In this document: in pieces, positions 27,151-35,678 of the stretch
Numbering within the stretch: position 1 is the first letter of the stretch
How the letters are laid out: every line of letters starts with the position of its first letter
NCBI GenBank assembly: GCA_019416425.1
Contig: DXXK01000067.1
Location: forward strand, 1-64,000
DNA from: Bacteroidales bacterium
GTDB taxonomy: Bacteria > Bacteroidota > Bacteroidia > Bacteroidales > Muribaculaceae
Direction of reading: 5' to 3'
DNA length: 64,000 bases
Made by a program: the position numbers and the translations under genes
Notes under the pieces: generated by a model
The model's input: the letters and a program-made list of their open reading frames with translations, nothing else
Database searches by the model: none
What the model was told of the DNA's origin: nothing

Positions 27151-27185
27151 TAAAAAAGACACCCTCTCCGTCAGGAAGGTGTCTT
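27151..27185 (-). terminator. rho-independent terminator of the membrane regulator gene
   Basis: On the minus strand AAGACACC (27185-27178) pairs with GGTGTCTT (27163-27156), followed by a run of T to 27152. It begins 45 bases after the regulator's stop codon. Confidence 0.8.
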
Positions 27186-27230
27186 GATAGTGAATGTGAA
27201 GAAGTGATTGTTGGTTTATTCAATACTGGT

Positions 27231-30119
27231 TTACTTGTATTTTGACGGTGAGACACCGAAGTATTTCTTGAATGACGTACTGAAATACTTGGCATTATCA
27301 TAGCCAACTTCACCCGCAACATCACCCACATGGTGACCGGCACGCAACAGGACCGCAGCACGCTCAAGACGCACCACACGTATGAACTCCTGAGGGGATT
27401 TTCCTGTATAAGACTTCAGTTTTACATAAAACATTGTGCGGCTCATTGCCATTTCCCGGCACAGTCTATCGATGTTAAATTCCGAATCCGAAATATGGTT
27501 CAGAAGAAGTTTGGTAGCTGTATCTACAAAATCGGAATTTTGTTTAGTGTCTGTTTCGGCGTTAACTTCTTCTGAAACGTCAGCAACGATTACGTTACCG
27601 TCTTCAGGCTTATGCTCTGTATCCCGGGTGACGTCCGTAACGGCCTCTTCTTGTTTCTGCATGGATTGCAAGGACTCGGCGCCTTCTTCACCATCCTGCT
27701 CCAAAGCACTGACTACAAGACGCATATACCGATTATGAAGTCCATATGTCCACCAAGCCCCATAGAACAAAGACACTATAAGTAAGATGTAAATACACCA
27801 CATCCACCACGAGTTCCACCAGGGACGGCTGACGGTGATTGCCAGATTCCGTTCGCCAAGCACAACATTGTTGGATTTGCTTACCGCTCGGACTGTGAGC
27901 AGATGTTTGCCGGGTTCAAGATTGACGAACCGGATATACTGCTGTGTCGTGAGAGGACTCCAACTGCCGTTGCCAACCCTATATTGATAGGCTATATCAA
28001 ACTGATATCGCAGATTAATGCTTTCAAAATACAGCTCAAAGGTACGCTGAATGTATGATAGACTCAGTTTCCCCTCATCCAGCATTTTTGCTGCCCGCTC
28101 TTTGAATTTTTCAGAGTCGCTATCATTACAGCTGACTCCTGTAAAGCGCAGGCTGACTTTATAATTGTGTTGCTGAATATAATGTGGATTGACCATAACC
28201 GCACCTGCCTCGCTTCCGAAAAGCAGGTTCCCGTTCTGCAGATTGACCGCGGCCCCATAGGAATATTCACGCTGAAGCCCGTAATGATAGTTTACATTGA
28301 TGATTTTGTCAAGACTGTCGGGATGTGCGAACGACAGACCCCGGTCCGTCGCAAACCACAGACGTCCAAGTCCATCTTGCGTGACACTCGTGACCGTATT
28401 TGAGGGCAAACCGTCTTTCATGGTGAACTGACGGCAGTCGCCTGTACGAAGGTCATACACATACAAGCCCCCGCCATTAGTAGCTATATCTATATAACGA
28501 TCATCATGAATGAAGATATCCAGCACATAACGATTAGCTTGATTGAAGTCTGATGAAAAATATGGCAGTTTTTTTAATTTCTTTTCTCCGGGTGTTATAA
28601 TGTAAAGTCCATTTATTGCTCCCGCCGCTATACGTCCGTCGGGCATAAGTGCCAGCGATTTCACATTGTCCACAGGATAATATCTAAATCCTTCCGGAGT
28701 CACCTCTAAGAGGTGAGCATCTTGACACCCTATCCAAAGATGACCTTTCCTGTCGTACAGCAAATCATGGACATGATTGTCTCCCAATATGTCGACATCG
28801 TACAAATTCCTCACGTCGCCGTTGGCACTGATTTCACATACGCCGTTGCCATAAGTCGCGGCCAGAAGGCCTCCGTCATCCGGCTTAGGACACAAGGAAA
28901 GCACTACCATGCCACGAGCAATATGGCGCCATTCGTCCGTGAGGGGGTTCAGTACACTGATTCCATTGTCGGTGCCTATGGCCAAAGCCGATGAAGACAG
29001 TTGCGCCACACAGTTTACATGGTCATTGAGCAATGTCTGAGGGTTATTACGCTGATGCATGTATGTCTTTACGGTATTTCCCACTGGCCTGGCTATGTCG
29101 ATTCCTCCGGAATATGAACCAATGAATATATCGTGCCACGTATCTACCAGCAGCGCGTATATGCCGTTCCCATGAAGCACCCCGTTTTCCCCTTCATTGG
29201 CATTGAACAGCAAGCCTGCCGTATTTTTAGCTGAGGGTAAGCGAGAAACATGATACACACCACAACCGTCAATCCCTATAAGCATCGTCGAGCTGTCATA
29301 GGCAACAATATTTCGAACCGGATTATGAGGCACTCCTTCAACGAATGTCGCCACTCCTGCCCCGTCGGCAATCACAAGCCCCTGCCCATATGTACCCAAC
29401 CAAAGTTGTTTTGTATCCATATCGTAGAAACCACTCACAACATCGTATTGAAGATAATCCTTCAACTTAATTTCAGCGGTGTCATTATCGCTATGACTTA
29501 GAGATTTCAATCCCAGTCGGGTACCGAAAAGAAGGAGTCCGTCAGGACCGCGGATAATACAATTGGTATAAACATTATGGAGGACAGGTATGACCTCCCC
29601 TTTCCGCACCATATAAATGCCATGGCTCAATGCCATCCAATAGGTATCCCCTTCTTTGTAAACGTCATTGAGTTGAAACTCATAATCAAAATGCTTGGAG
29701 AGGTCAAACACCGTATCAAAACGATTCTGCACGGTATTGTACTCATAGATACGGCCACCAGCATCAAATACCTGCAGCACTCTGTCATCGGAGGATTGAA
29801 CAAAACGTGGATTGCAACCTATTTTATTGTAGGTAATGCTGTTTTCTGTAAGATTGAAACTCTCGATACCCGAACCATTATACCGGGCTACAAAACTGCC
29901 GGTAGTTAACCACACAGCACCATCATCTGTCTGCTTAAGCGAATTGATGCGTTGGCTGTTTAATCCATCTGCCAGGCCCAGATGTAAGAACGTGAAGTCG
30001 CTTACGCCTAAAGCTGGCGCCATCGAAGGCAACTGCAATATAATCAATATTATAAGGAGGAACCTTACAATCCATAATCTGCAGTAACAGTGCGAATGCG
30101 GCTTGTCATTTGAAACCAT
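27231..30119 (-). CDS. membrane one-component regulator: propeller, Y_Y_Y, TM, AraC HTH
   Basis: A 962-residue regulator. An N-terminal hydrophobic anchor is followed by about 14 propeller blades of the Reg_prop type (for example LGRLWFATDRGLSFAHPDSL). A Y_Y_Y domain (QFDIAYQYRVGNGSWSPLTT) and one clear membrane segment (WWMWCIYILLIVSLFYGAWW, about residues 755-775) come next. An acidic linker of about 60 residues leads to an AraC double HTH ending FGVSPSKYK. The histidine kinase and receiver domains of the usual hybrid two-component systems are absent, so signal passes from periplasm to DNA in one chain. The likely ligand is a beta-glucan oligosaccharide and the likely targets are the two repeat elements at 21330 and 27047. 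Confidence 0.88.
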   Translation of the reverse strand: MVSNDKPHSHCYCRLWIVRFLLIILIILQLPSMAPALGVSDFTFLHLGLADGLNSQRINSLKQTDDGAVWLTTGSFVARYNGSGIESFNLTENSITYNKIGCNPRFVQSSDDRVLQVFDAGGRIYEYNTVQNRFDTVFDLSKHFDYEFQLNDVYKEGDTYWMALSHGIYMVRKGEVIPVLHNVYTNCIIRGPDGLLLFGTRLGLKSLSHSDNDTAEIKLKDYLQYDVVSGFYDMDTKQLWLGTYGQGLVIADGAGVATFVEGVPHNPVRNIVAYDSSTMLIGIDGCGVYHVSRLPSAKNTAGLLFNANEGENGVLHGNGIYALLVDTWHDIFIGSYSGGIDIARPVGNTVKTYMHQRNNPQTLLNDHVNCVAQLSSSALAIGTDNGISVLNPLTDEWRHIARGMVVLSLCPKPDDGGLLAATYGNGVCEISANGDVRNLYDVDILGDNHVHDLLYDRKGHLWIGCQDAHLLEVTPEGFRYYPVDNVKSLALMPDGRIAAGAINGLYIITPGEKKLKKLPYFSSDFNQANRYVLDIFIHDDRYIDIATNGGGLYVYDLRTGDCRQFTMKDGLPSNTVTSVTQDGLGRLWFATDRGLSFAHPDSLDKIINVNYHYGLQREYSYGAAVNLQNGNLLFGSEAGAVMVNPHYIQQHNYKVSLRFTGVSCNDSDSEKFKERAAKMLDEGKLSLSYIQRTFELYFESINLRYQFDIAYQYRVGNGSWSPLTTQQYIRFVNLEPGKHLLTVRAVSKSNNVVLGERNLAITVSRPWWNSWWMWCIYILLIVSLFYGAWWTYGLHNRYMRLVVSALEQDGEEGAESLQSMQKQEEAVTDVTRDTEHKPEDGNVIVADVSEEVNAETDTKQNSDFVDTATKLLLNHISDSEFNIDRLCREMAMSRTMFYVKLKSYTGKSPQEFIRVVRLERAAVLLRAGHHVGDVAGEVGYDNAKYFSTSFKKYFGVSPSKYK

Positions 30120-30155
30120 TATGTAGGCGCTGAGTTGTTATTCATTTTCATAAGA

Positions 30156-30189
30156 AGGCTGACAAACAGCCTAATCATATGCAAAGTTA
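30156..30189 (-). promoter_or_regulatory. promoter and 5' hairpin of the membrane regulator gene
   Basis: The minus-strand -7 box TAACTTTGC is at 30181-30189. Just past the expected start of transcription, AGGCTG pairs with CAGCCT (30156-30161 and 30167-30172), so the message would begin with a small hairpin, which could stabilise it. Confidence 0.5.
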
Positions 30190-30391
30190 GCAAAAATTCT
30201 TGACAATCGGGCAATATATCGTGTTAATTGCACATGTTGAAGATATATAAAAACATGCACATATAACAAGAGCCATTCATGAATTGATTTTCTGTCATCT
30301 TTATCATAAATCGCGTCTTTATCTCGAATCCTTGGATTCTCATCCTGCTTTCTTTGCGAGAGTAAGCCATAGGTCAAAGACCTGTGACCAT

Positions 30392-30423
30392 AGTACATGA
30401 CATTTTAGAAAATGTCATGTACT
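30392..30423. repeat. perfect 15-bp-arm palindrome
   Basis: AGTACATGACATTTT (30392-30406) and its exact complement (30409-30423) are separated by two bases. It stands alone in a gene-free stretch of about 450 bases between the membrane regulator and the membrane protein at 30573. It could be an operator for a dimeric regulator or a bidirectional terminator. Confidence 0.75.
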
Positions 30424-30518
30424 TTAGATTAATCGCAAAAATATTTAAATAAAATCCATATAATGTTTTGTCATGAGGGAAAAGTGTGCCGGAATATAAT
30501 ACTCTCATGGATTTTTTA

Positions 30519-30557
30519 TAATTTTGCAATGAAGTCGTACAAATGTACGACTTCATT
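30519..30557 (+). promoter_or_regulatory. promoter overlapped by a perfect 14-bp-arm palindrome
   Basis: The -7 box TAATTTTGC (30519-30527) is immediately followed by AATGAAGTCGTACA (30528-30541), two bases, and its exact complement (30544-30557). The palindrome covers the expected transcription start of the gene at 30573. Its place suits a repressor operator; it could also act as a 5' stem on the RNA. Confidence 0.65.
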
Positions 30558-30572
30558 AGATTATTCTGAAGA

Positions 30573-31250
30573 ATGAGAAAAAGTGTTCTGAAATACCTTA
30601 CAGTCATTCTTGGACTGTATATATTATCCTTAGGTGCCGTCCTGTTTGTGAAATCAACATTAGGCATTCCTCCAATATCCTGCATCAATTATGTTTTATC
30701 ATTGCATACACCAATGACGCTTGGCGTAGCGACATTCGTTGTCAATGTCCTGTTTATTCTCGTTGAGCTGCTGTTACTGCGAGGTATTGGAACACGCCGT
30801 GATTATTTGGAAATATTGTTGCAGTTGCCCTTTTCAGCATTGCTTGGTCTGTTTATGGATCTTAACATGGCACTATTAGCTTCTGTAGAAGTAAAAAACT
30901 ACATCTTCGCTATTATTCTTGTATGTGCAGGTTGCTTCACACAAGCACTCGGCATAGTTCTTGAACTGAAACCAAATGTAGCCATGTTGAGTCCGGAAGG
31001 TGTAGTGAAATACTCTTCACGCAGATGGAGACGAGATTTCGGTCATCTGAAAGTTGCATTTGACATAAGTCTGGTTACTACGGCAGCAATATTGTCTTTC
31101 ATAATGGCCGGACACATCGAAGGGCTGAGAGAGGGGACTGTTGTGGCTGCAATCTGTACCGGATTGATAGTCTCTTTGATGGTAAGATACATTTTCACGC
31201 CCAAACGAATACACAATATAACCTCCATACTTTGTGATTCTAAAGACTGA
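30573..31250 (+). CDS. YczE/YitT-like integral membrane protein
   Basis: A 225-residue inner-membrane protein with five or six hydrophobic segments, beginning LKYLTVILGLYILSLGAVLF and containing STLGIPPISCINYVLS and CAGCFTQALGIVLELKPN. This pattern resembles the YczE/YyaS/YitT group of small membrane proteins (DUF6198 in Bacteroidetes) whose role is unknown. The composition is AT-rich compared with neighbours. Its promoter carries a large perfect palindrome over the start site, so it is probably tightly controlled. It lies head-on toward the decayed end of the ars operon, with no obvious functional link. Confidence 0.75.
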   Translation: MRKSVLKYLTVILGLYILSLGAVLFVKSTLGIPPISCINYVLSLHTPMTLGVATFVVNVLFILVELLLLRGIGTRRDYLEILLQLPFSALLGLFMDLNMALLASVEVKNYIFAIILVCAGCFTQALGIVLELKPNVAMLSPEGVVKYSSRRWRRDFGHLKVAFDISLVTTAAILSFIMAGHIEGLREGTVVAAICTGLIVSLMVRYIFTPKRIHNITSILCDSKD

Positions 31251-31591
31251 TATACTTAATAAGGACAGCGAGAACAGGTACAATTGCGAAATTTTCCGAT
31301 TGACAATCCTTGAGTCTCGCTGATTTTTATAATGACAATTGCCTTAAAAGAGGTTCTGTCACATTATTGTCGCATGATATCCAAATTAGTTTGCTATTCA
31401 TAACGGAATGCTCTCTCTCACCTTTCTCTCAATCTTCCAGCCATACCGACTTTTCGCGACATCGCCAACCTCATCGAATGTGTCGATGTTCTATCTCCGA
31501 CCTTTGGATTTCAGTCGTTGGAATCAAAAGGCAGGAGATAAGACAATTGGGAATGGCTTACTCTAATGAGCATTCAATTATATGTGCTGGA
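31251..31591. other. gene-free stretch between membrane protein and ars remnants
   Basis: I see no convincing gene here. The short open frames have no recognisable motifs. It probably holds 3' ends and degraded sequence left from the deletion that joined the arsC and permease remnants just downstream. Confidence 0.4.
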
Positions 31592-31786
31592 TTATAGAAA
31601 AATGTTAAAAATGAAACCGGAAATTTCTGCCGTCAGAAATATTACGGCGACAAGTTTCTTTTTGAAGATACTTGCAAGCATCGACATTTCTGGAATAGCC
31701 ATGCCCGCGCCACCGATAACGAGTGCTATCACAGCTCCGATACTCATTTCTTTACCCATCAATGCCACTCCAATTGGGAATTTACT
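31592..31786 (-). pseudogene. C-terminal remnant of an ArsP/DUF318-type permease
   Basis: From 31786 the frame reads SKFPIGVALMGKEMSIGAVI, then GGAGMAIPEMSMLASIFKKK, and ends GFIFNIFL. This is the tail of a permease of the same broad family as the one at 32040-33380, but it is not a copy of that protein's tail. The first 300 or so residues are missing: the sequence joins directly, out of frame, to arsC after VCGG. A deletion between a former arsC and a following permease gene explains it. Confidence 0.65.
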
Positions 31787-32027
31787 CCTCCGCAGACAGT
31801 TATCACATAATCCCACGACTCTTTGAGGTATCCTTCCACATTTTGCGGAGTGTGTCCGCTAATGTCGAAGCCTTTCTCATGCATAGCTTTGACTGCAAGC
31901 GGGTTAACCTTCTCCGCAGGTTTCGTACCTGCGGAGAAGACTTCCAATACCGGGTATACGACTGGAGGAAGCCGTGAGCCATCTGACTGCGGCAACTGTT
32001 GCCGGTGCATAGAATCAATACCTTCAT
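31787..32027 (-). pseudogene. arsC: arsC-like arsenate reductase, frameshifted and truncated
   Basis: A low-molecular-weight-phosphatase-type arsenate reductase. From 32027 the frame reads MKVLILCTGNSCRSQMAHGF with the CTGNSCRS P-loop. After LQSY it must shift by one base (near 31955) to continue PVLEVFSAGTKPAEKVNPLA, then HTPQNVEGYLKESWDYVITV. A missing G in what was probably TCG TAT GAC CCG explains the shift. After VCGG (31786) the family's last 40 or so residues are gone and permease sequence follows. The gene is therefore dead twice over. It was the last gene of the ars operon. Confidence 0.75.
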
Positions 32028-32039
32028 ATTCCATTCAAT

Positions 32040-33380
32040 TTAGAAGAAATAACCGTAAACCCATCCGGAAATGGTTGCCATGACAATTACAAGAGCGACA
32101 TATATTACAGTCTTTTTCGTACCCATCACACTTCTTATGACAAGCATATTCGGAAGCGAGAGCGAGGGTCCGGCAAGCAGCAGGGCAAGAGCCGGGCCTT
32201 TACCCATGCCGGAAGCAAGCAGTCCCTGAATAATCGGCACTTCGGTGAGAGTGGCGAAATACATGAATGCTCCTGTGAAACTTGCGAAGAAGTTTGACAG
32301 TAACGAATTGCCGCCGACTGCCCATTCAACCCAACTGTTTGGAATAATGCCGGGCAGCTCTATGCCGTCGTGCGTTGAACCGAGCAGAAATCCAGCTGTC
32401 AATACTCCGACCGCAAGCAACGGAAGTATCAGCTTGGCGAATCCCCATGATGACAGGGCCCATTCCCGGTTCTCGTCATCATTTTTATCGCAGAGCAACA
32501 CGATGGCAAGGACTGCGACAGAGACGACCATTGCCACCAGCGGAGCCAGTTTTGCATCGGGAATGGAAACATTGGCGACAAATGCTGAAACCGCGACGGC
32601 GACAGCTCCGAGGATAATCCATCGGGCTTTCAGATGGAGTATCTTCACAAGCATCACGCACAGACCTATTGCAAGGGCAGATGTTATCCACCATTTAGTC
32701 CCATATATGGCAGACCATATCCCACGGTCGATTGCCGCAGGTGCGCCCCAGTTGGCAAATACAAGGATTGCCACGAGCGTAAAGAAAAACAATGCGGTCT
32801 GCCAAAGCGGGCGTTTCTCCGGCGGTGGGACGATATTCATCTGTTCCGCTTCCTTGTCGCGCTCCTCCTTGCGGAAGATAAAAGACATCACAAGGCCGAT
32901 AACTACAGCGAATGTTACCGCACCGATTACACGGGCAAGTCCCATTTCGAGTCCGAGGATACGGGCGGTGAGGATTATCGAGAGTATGCTGATGGCGGGA
33001 CCGGAATATAGAAACGCTATTGCCGGGCCAAGACCTGCACCACGCTTGTAGATACTTGTGAACAACGGGAGAATTGTGCATGAACACACGGCGAGGATGC
33101 CTCCCGATACAGAAGCCACAGCATATGACACCCATTTCTTTGCATTTGCACCGAAATATTTTAACACCGCACCCTGACTTACGAACACTGCAATAACACC
33201 GGCAATGAAAAATGCCGGGAGAAGACACAGTACGATATGCTCACGGGCGTACCACTTGGCGAGATCAAGGGTGGAATGAATCGCCGTCATCAGTGTGTCG
33301 CTGTTGACAGGCAAGAAAAACGCTGTCAAAAATATGACGACCGTCCATATCAGGAACTTGATTTCCTTCTTCGTTTCCAT
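32040..33380 (-). CDS. ArsP/DUF318-type permease
   Basis: A 446-residue inner-membrane permease with 10 or more hydrophobic segments. Conserved pieces are GGILAVCSCTILPLFTSIYK with the Cys pair, GAGLGPAIAFLYSGPAISIL, and near the end GMGKGPALALLLAGPSLSLP. The family exports organoarsenicals (ArsP) or related toxic compounds. It follows the Cys-rich thioredoxin gene by 23 bases in the ars operon and precedes the broken arsC by 12. The operon supports arsenical efflux; the exact substrate (arsenite, methylated or aromatic) cannot be read from sequence. Confidence 0.8.
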   Translation of the reverse strand: METKKEIKFLIWTVVIFLTAFFLPVNSDTLMTAIHSTLDLAKWYAREHIVLCLLPAFFIAGVIAVFVSQGAVLKYFGANAKKWVSYAVASVSGGILAVCSCTILPLFTSIYKRGAGLGPAIAFLYSGPAISILSIILTARILGLEMGLARVIGAVTFAVVIGLVMSFIFRKEERDKEAEQMNIVPPPEKRPLWQTALFFFTLVAILVFANWGAPAAIDRGIWSAIYGTKWWITSALAIGLCVMLVKILHLKARWIILGAVAVAVSAFVANVSIPDAKLAPLVAMVVSVAVLAIVLLCDKNDDENREWALSSWGFAKLILPLLAVGVLTAGFLLGSTHDGIELPGIIPNSWVEWAVGGNSLLSNFFASFTGAFMYFATLTEVPIIQGLLASGMGKGPALALLLAGPSLSLPNMLVIRSVMGTKKTVIYVALVIVMATISGWVYGYFF

Positions 33381-33403
33381 ATTGCTCTCCCGTTTTATTC
33401 TGT

Positions 33404-33829
33404 TCAGATTCCGAGAACTTTTTTCACTTCATCGGCAGATGGAACATGACCTTTTATTTTGACAGCACCGTCAACGACCACCGCCGGTGTCGCCATTATG
33501 TTATATTTCATCATTTCGGTTATGTCCTCGACTTTTGAGAGTCTTACATCAAGACTGTTCTCGCTGGTCACACGCTCGACGACCTTGTATGTTTCCTTGC
33601 ACCTGGCACATCCGGGTCCGAGAACCAGAACCTCGCCGATCTTTGTCCCGGGAGATGTGAAGCAACACGAGCTTTCAACGGATTCGGTAGAATCGGAGGA
33701 ACATCCGCACGACTGAACAGGTTTCACATCGTCTTCCACGATGATGTTGCTGTTGCAGCAACAGCTTTTCTTTTTGGGTGCGAAAAGGGTTGACCAAAAA
33801 CCTTTCTTTGATTCTTTGTTATTTCCCAT
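33404..33829 (-). CDS. thioredoxin-like protein with Cys-rich N-terminal extension
   Basis: A 141-residue protein in two parts. Residues 1-60 are Cys-rich with no clear fold: Cys23-25 in KKKSCCCNS, Cys41 and 43, Cys55 and 56. Residues 62-141 form the TM0996/MTH895-type thioredoxin domain with the active CxxC at 74-77 (GPGCARCKET) and the cis-Pro loop ATPAVVVDGAVKI. In ars operons this type of protein is thought to pass electrons to arsenical reduction. The vicinal Cys groups look suited to binding As(III), which is inference. It lies between arsG (51 bases upstream) and the permease. Confidence 0.8.
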   Translation of the reverse strand: MGNNKESKKGFWSTLFAPKKKSCCCNSNIIVEDDVKPVQSCGCSSDSTESVESSCCFTSPGTKIGEVLVLGPGCARCKETYKVVERVTSENSLDVRLSKVEDITEMMKYNIMATPAVVVDGAVKIKGHVPSADEVKKVLGI

Positions 33830-33880
33830 TTGTCATTTAGTTTGTATTTCGTCTTACAACGAACATTGTTGTTAAAATTT

Positions 33881-34588
33881 TCAGAAGAACATCATTATGC
33901 AGTAGTAAATACCTACTGATATGAAAATTGCGCCGACGATAATGTTGAGCCATTTCTGAATAGTGCGCAGTCTGCCGTAGAATTCACTGACCTTTTCAAC
34001 GCTGAAAGCGAGAATCCATGCGACGGCAAGCACGGGGAGCGCCGAGGCTATTGCGAACAGTATCGGCAGAAGCCAGCCTGCATTTGCAGTTACCGACATA
34101 GGTATGAGCATCCCGAAATAGAACACTCCGCTTGTAGGGCAGAAAGCCATCGCGAACAGGACACCGAGCAGCAATGCACCCCATCCACCTTTCCTGGCGA
34201 GTTCCTCACCATTGCCGCCGAAACCGAACTGCGGCAGATTGAGCTTATGCCCGAACAGCATGAAAAGTCCGATAAGCAGCAACAGCGGTCCAATCAGCAA
34301 CTCGCTCCATTTTCCTATTGCCTTTTGTATGCCGAACACGCTTGCACCCTCTTTCAGAATTGAGATAAGGATAATGCCGAGAACGGTATATGCGATTATG
34401 CGACCAACGGTGTAAAGGACACCATTTCGTAAAATGCGTCTGCGGTTCTCTATATCCTTGCTGATGTAGCCTATTGCAGCTATATTGGTAGCAAGCGGAC
34501 ATGGCGAGATGGCGGTGAGTAATCCGAGGAGGAAGGCAGTCAGAGCCGGAGCCGTGCTGTTGTCAAGCAAAGTCTGTAACCAGTCCAT
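33881..34588 (-). CDS. arsG: ArsG-type aromatic arsenical efflux permease
   Basis: A 235-residue inner-membrane protein of the DsbD/CcdA-like transporter fold with six or seven hydrophobic segments. The start has FLLGLLTAISPCPLATNIAA, the middle KGGWGALLLGVLFAMAFCPT, both with the Pro-Cys signature of this fold. ArsG in Bacteroides vulgatus is reported to export trivalent aromatic aminoarsenicals together with ArsE and ArsF. Its ATG shares one base with the stop of arsF (TAATG at 34586-34590), so the two are translationally coupled. Confidence 0.82.
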   Translation of the reverse strand: MDWLQTLLDNSTAPALTAFLLGLLTAISPCPLATNIAAIGYISKDIENRRRILRNGVLYTVGRIIAYTVLGIILISILKEGASVFGIQKAIGKWSELLIGPLLLLIGLFMLFGHKLNLPQFGFGGNGEELARKGGWGALLLGVLFAMAFCPTSGVFYFGMLIPMSVTANAGWLLPILFAIASALPVLAVAWILAFSVEKVSEFYGRLRTIQKWLNIIVGAIFISVGIYYCIMMFF

Positions 34589-35013
34589 TATTTCAGCGAT
34601 TGGCGGATTTTGTCTGCAAGACCTTTCTTGAAGCCGTCAGGATTTTTACGGGCGTTTCCGAAGCCAAACTCAGTGAGGTTGTTACGGCTCTCCTTACCGT
34701 CTTTCCATTTATTGACAAAGAGCGAAGACCATGTAACTTCGTATTTGTCGGCGATTTTTTCTCCCTCCGGGGTAGAGATATCCACTGTCTTGAATACGAC
34801 AGTGCCGTTTTTAAGCTCGTTTGCAAAGAGTGCGTTTACGACCTCTTTAGCGTTTTTCTCGATAGCCATGCAGGTGGCACAGCGTTGTTTACCGTGGAAA
34901 TATATCACTTCCACTCTATCCTTCTCAGGAGATTTCGCAGCGGCGGTATTATCCCCGCTTCCGCACGACATCAGCCCTATCATAAGGGCAAAAAGCATCA
35001 GTAACTTTTTCAT
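34588..35013 (-). CDS. arsF: ArsF-type thioredoxin-fold lipoprotein
   Basis: A 141-residue lipoprotein: signal MKKLLMLFALMIGLMSCGSG with lipidated Cys17, then a thioredoxin-like domain. A CxxC lies at Cys45/Cys48 (KQRCATCMAIE). The family is known as the nitrophenyl-compound nitroreductase subunit ArsF, found with arsE and arsG. The protein would act in the periplasm at the inner or outer membrane face, supplying or using thiols for reduction of aromatic arsenicals. It is the second gene of the ars operon, 66 bases after arsR, and is coupled to arsG. Confidence 0.82.
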   Translation of the reverse strand: MKKLLMLFALMIGLMSCGSGDNTAAAKSPEKDRVEVIYFHGKQRCATCMAIEKNAKEVVNALFANELKNGTVVFKTVDISTPEGEKIADKYEVTWSSLFVNKWKDGKESRNNLTEFGFGNARKNPDGFKKGLADKIRQSLK

Positions 35014-35079
35014 GTGATTATCATTTAATTTAGATTGTTATTTGCCGAATTACGAACATTAAAAATAAAAAAATAGTGC

Positions 35080-35409
35080 CTACGAGCAGCAGCTATTCTT
35101 TTTTGAGGGACAGCAGTCGTCAAGCATCTGTGAAAACAGTTGCCGGGCAAGTTTCCAGTTCTCTGCGTTGATGCAATACTTTACTTTTGGCGGCTCGATG
35201 GTGCCTTGTATAAGACCGGCCTCCTTCAACTCGCTCAGATGCTGCGATACTGTGGCTTTCGCAATCGGAAGTACCTCGTGTATATCTCCAAAGAAACATT
35301 CGTTTCTCTGAGCGAGAAAATTGAGAATCGCTATCCGCGTGGGATGCCCCATCGCTTTTGCGAACCTCGCAAGACGCTCCTGTTCGGGTGTGATCTCTAA
35401 TTTTGACAT
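35080..35409 (-). CDS. arsR: ArsR-type metalloregulator
   Basis: A 109-residue winged-helix repressor. The recognition region reads ATVSQHLSELKEAGLIQGTI. Candidate As(III) ligands are the two C-terminal Cys pairs (99-100 and 107-108 in DDCCPSKKNSCCS) and Cys38 (RNECFFGD); the classical CxC site of plasmid ArsR is not present. It should repress the operon until arsenite binds. It is the first gene, with a minus-strand -7 box at 35431-35439, 22 bases before the start, and an AT-rich partial palindrome just upstream. Confidence 0.88.
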   Translation of the reverse strand: MSKLEITPEQERLARFAKAMGHPTRIAILNFLAQRNECFFGDIHEVLPIAKATVSQHLSELKEAGLIQGTIEPPKVKYCINAENWKLARQLFSQMLDDCCPSKKNSCCS

Positions 35410-35430
35410 ATCATCTCTTGTTTGGTGTTC

Positions 35431-35465
35431 GCAAAATTACAAACAATATTTGATATATCCAAACA
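35431..35465 (-). promoter_or_regulatory. ars promoter and possible ArsR operator
   Basis: The minus-strand -7 box TAATTTTGC (35431-35439) is followed upstream by TTTGATATATCCAAA (35450-35464), a nearly symmetric AT-rich sequence of the kind bound by ArsR dimers. Confidence 0.45.
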
Positions 35466-35601
35466 TAACGATGATTTTATTGGGTCAGCGGATTTTTTGA
35501 GGCAAGTAAAGTCTCATGAGTTTAACCGTGATGTTAAATGACATTAAATAATCCGACACCACTAAGTTGTCAAAACACCGTATCATATGGCGACAACAAA
35601 A

Positions 35602-35678
35602 CACCCAATATTACTGCCATTTCTGGGTGCAATATTGGGTGCAGCTTTTGCAAATACTTGATAATCAAGCTAATTTGC
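35602..35678. repeat. two inverted repeats beside the tRNA-Ser gene
   Basis: CACCCAATATT (35602-35612) is exactly complementary to AATATTGGGTG (35631-35641). A second, bulged hairpin (GCAAAT at 35650-35655 with ATTTGC at 35673-35678, inner CTTGAT/ATCAAG) reaches the last base of the tRNA and may end its transcript. No integrase gene or duplicated tRNA end is seen nearby. Confidence 0.55.
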
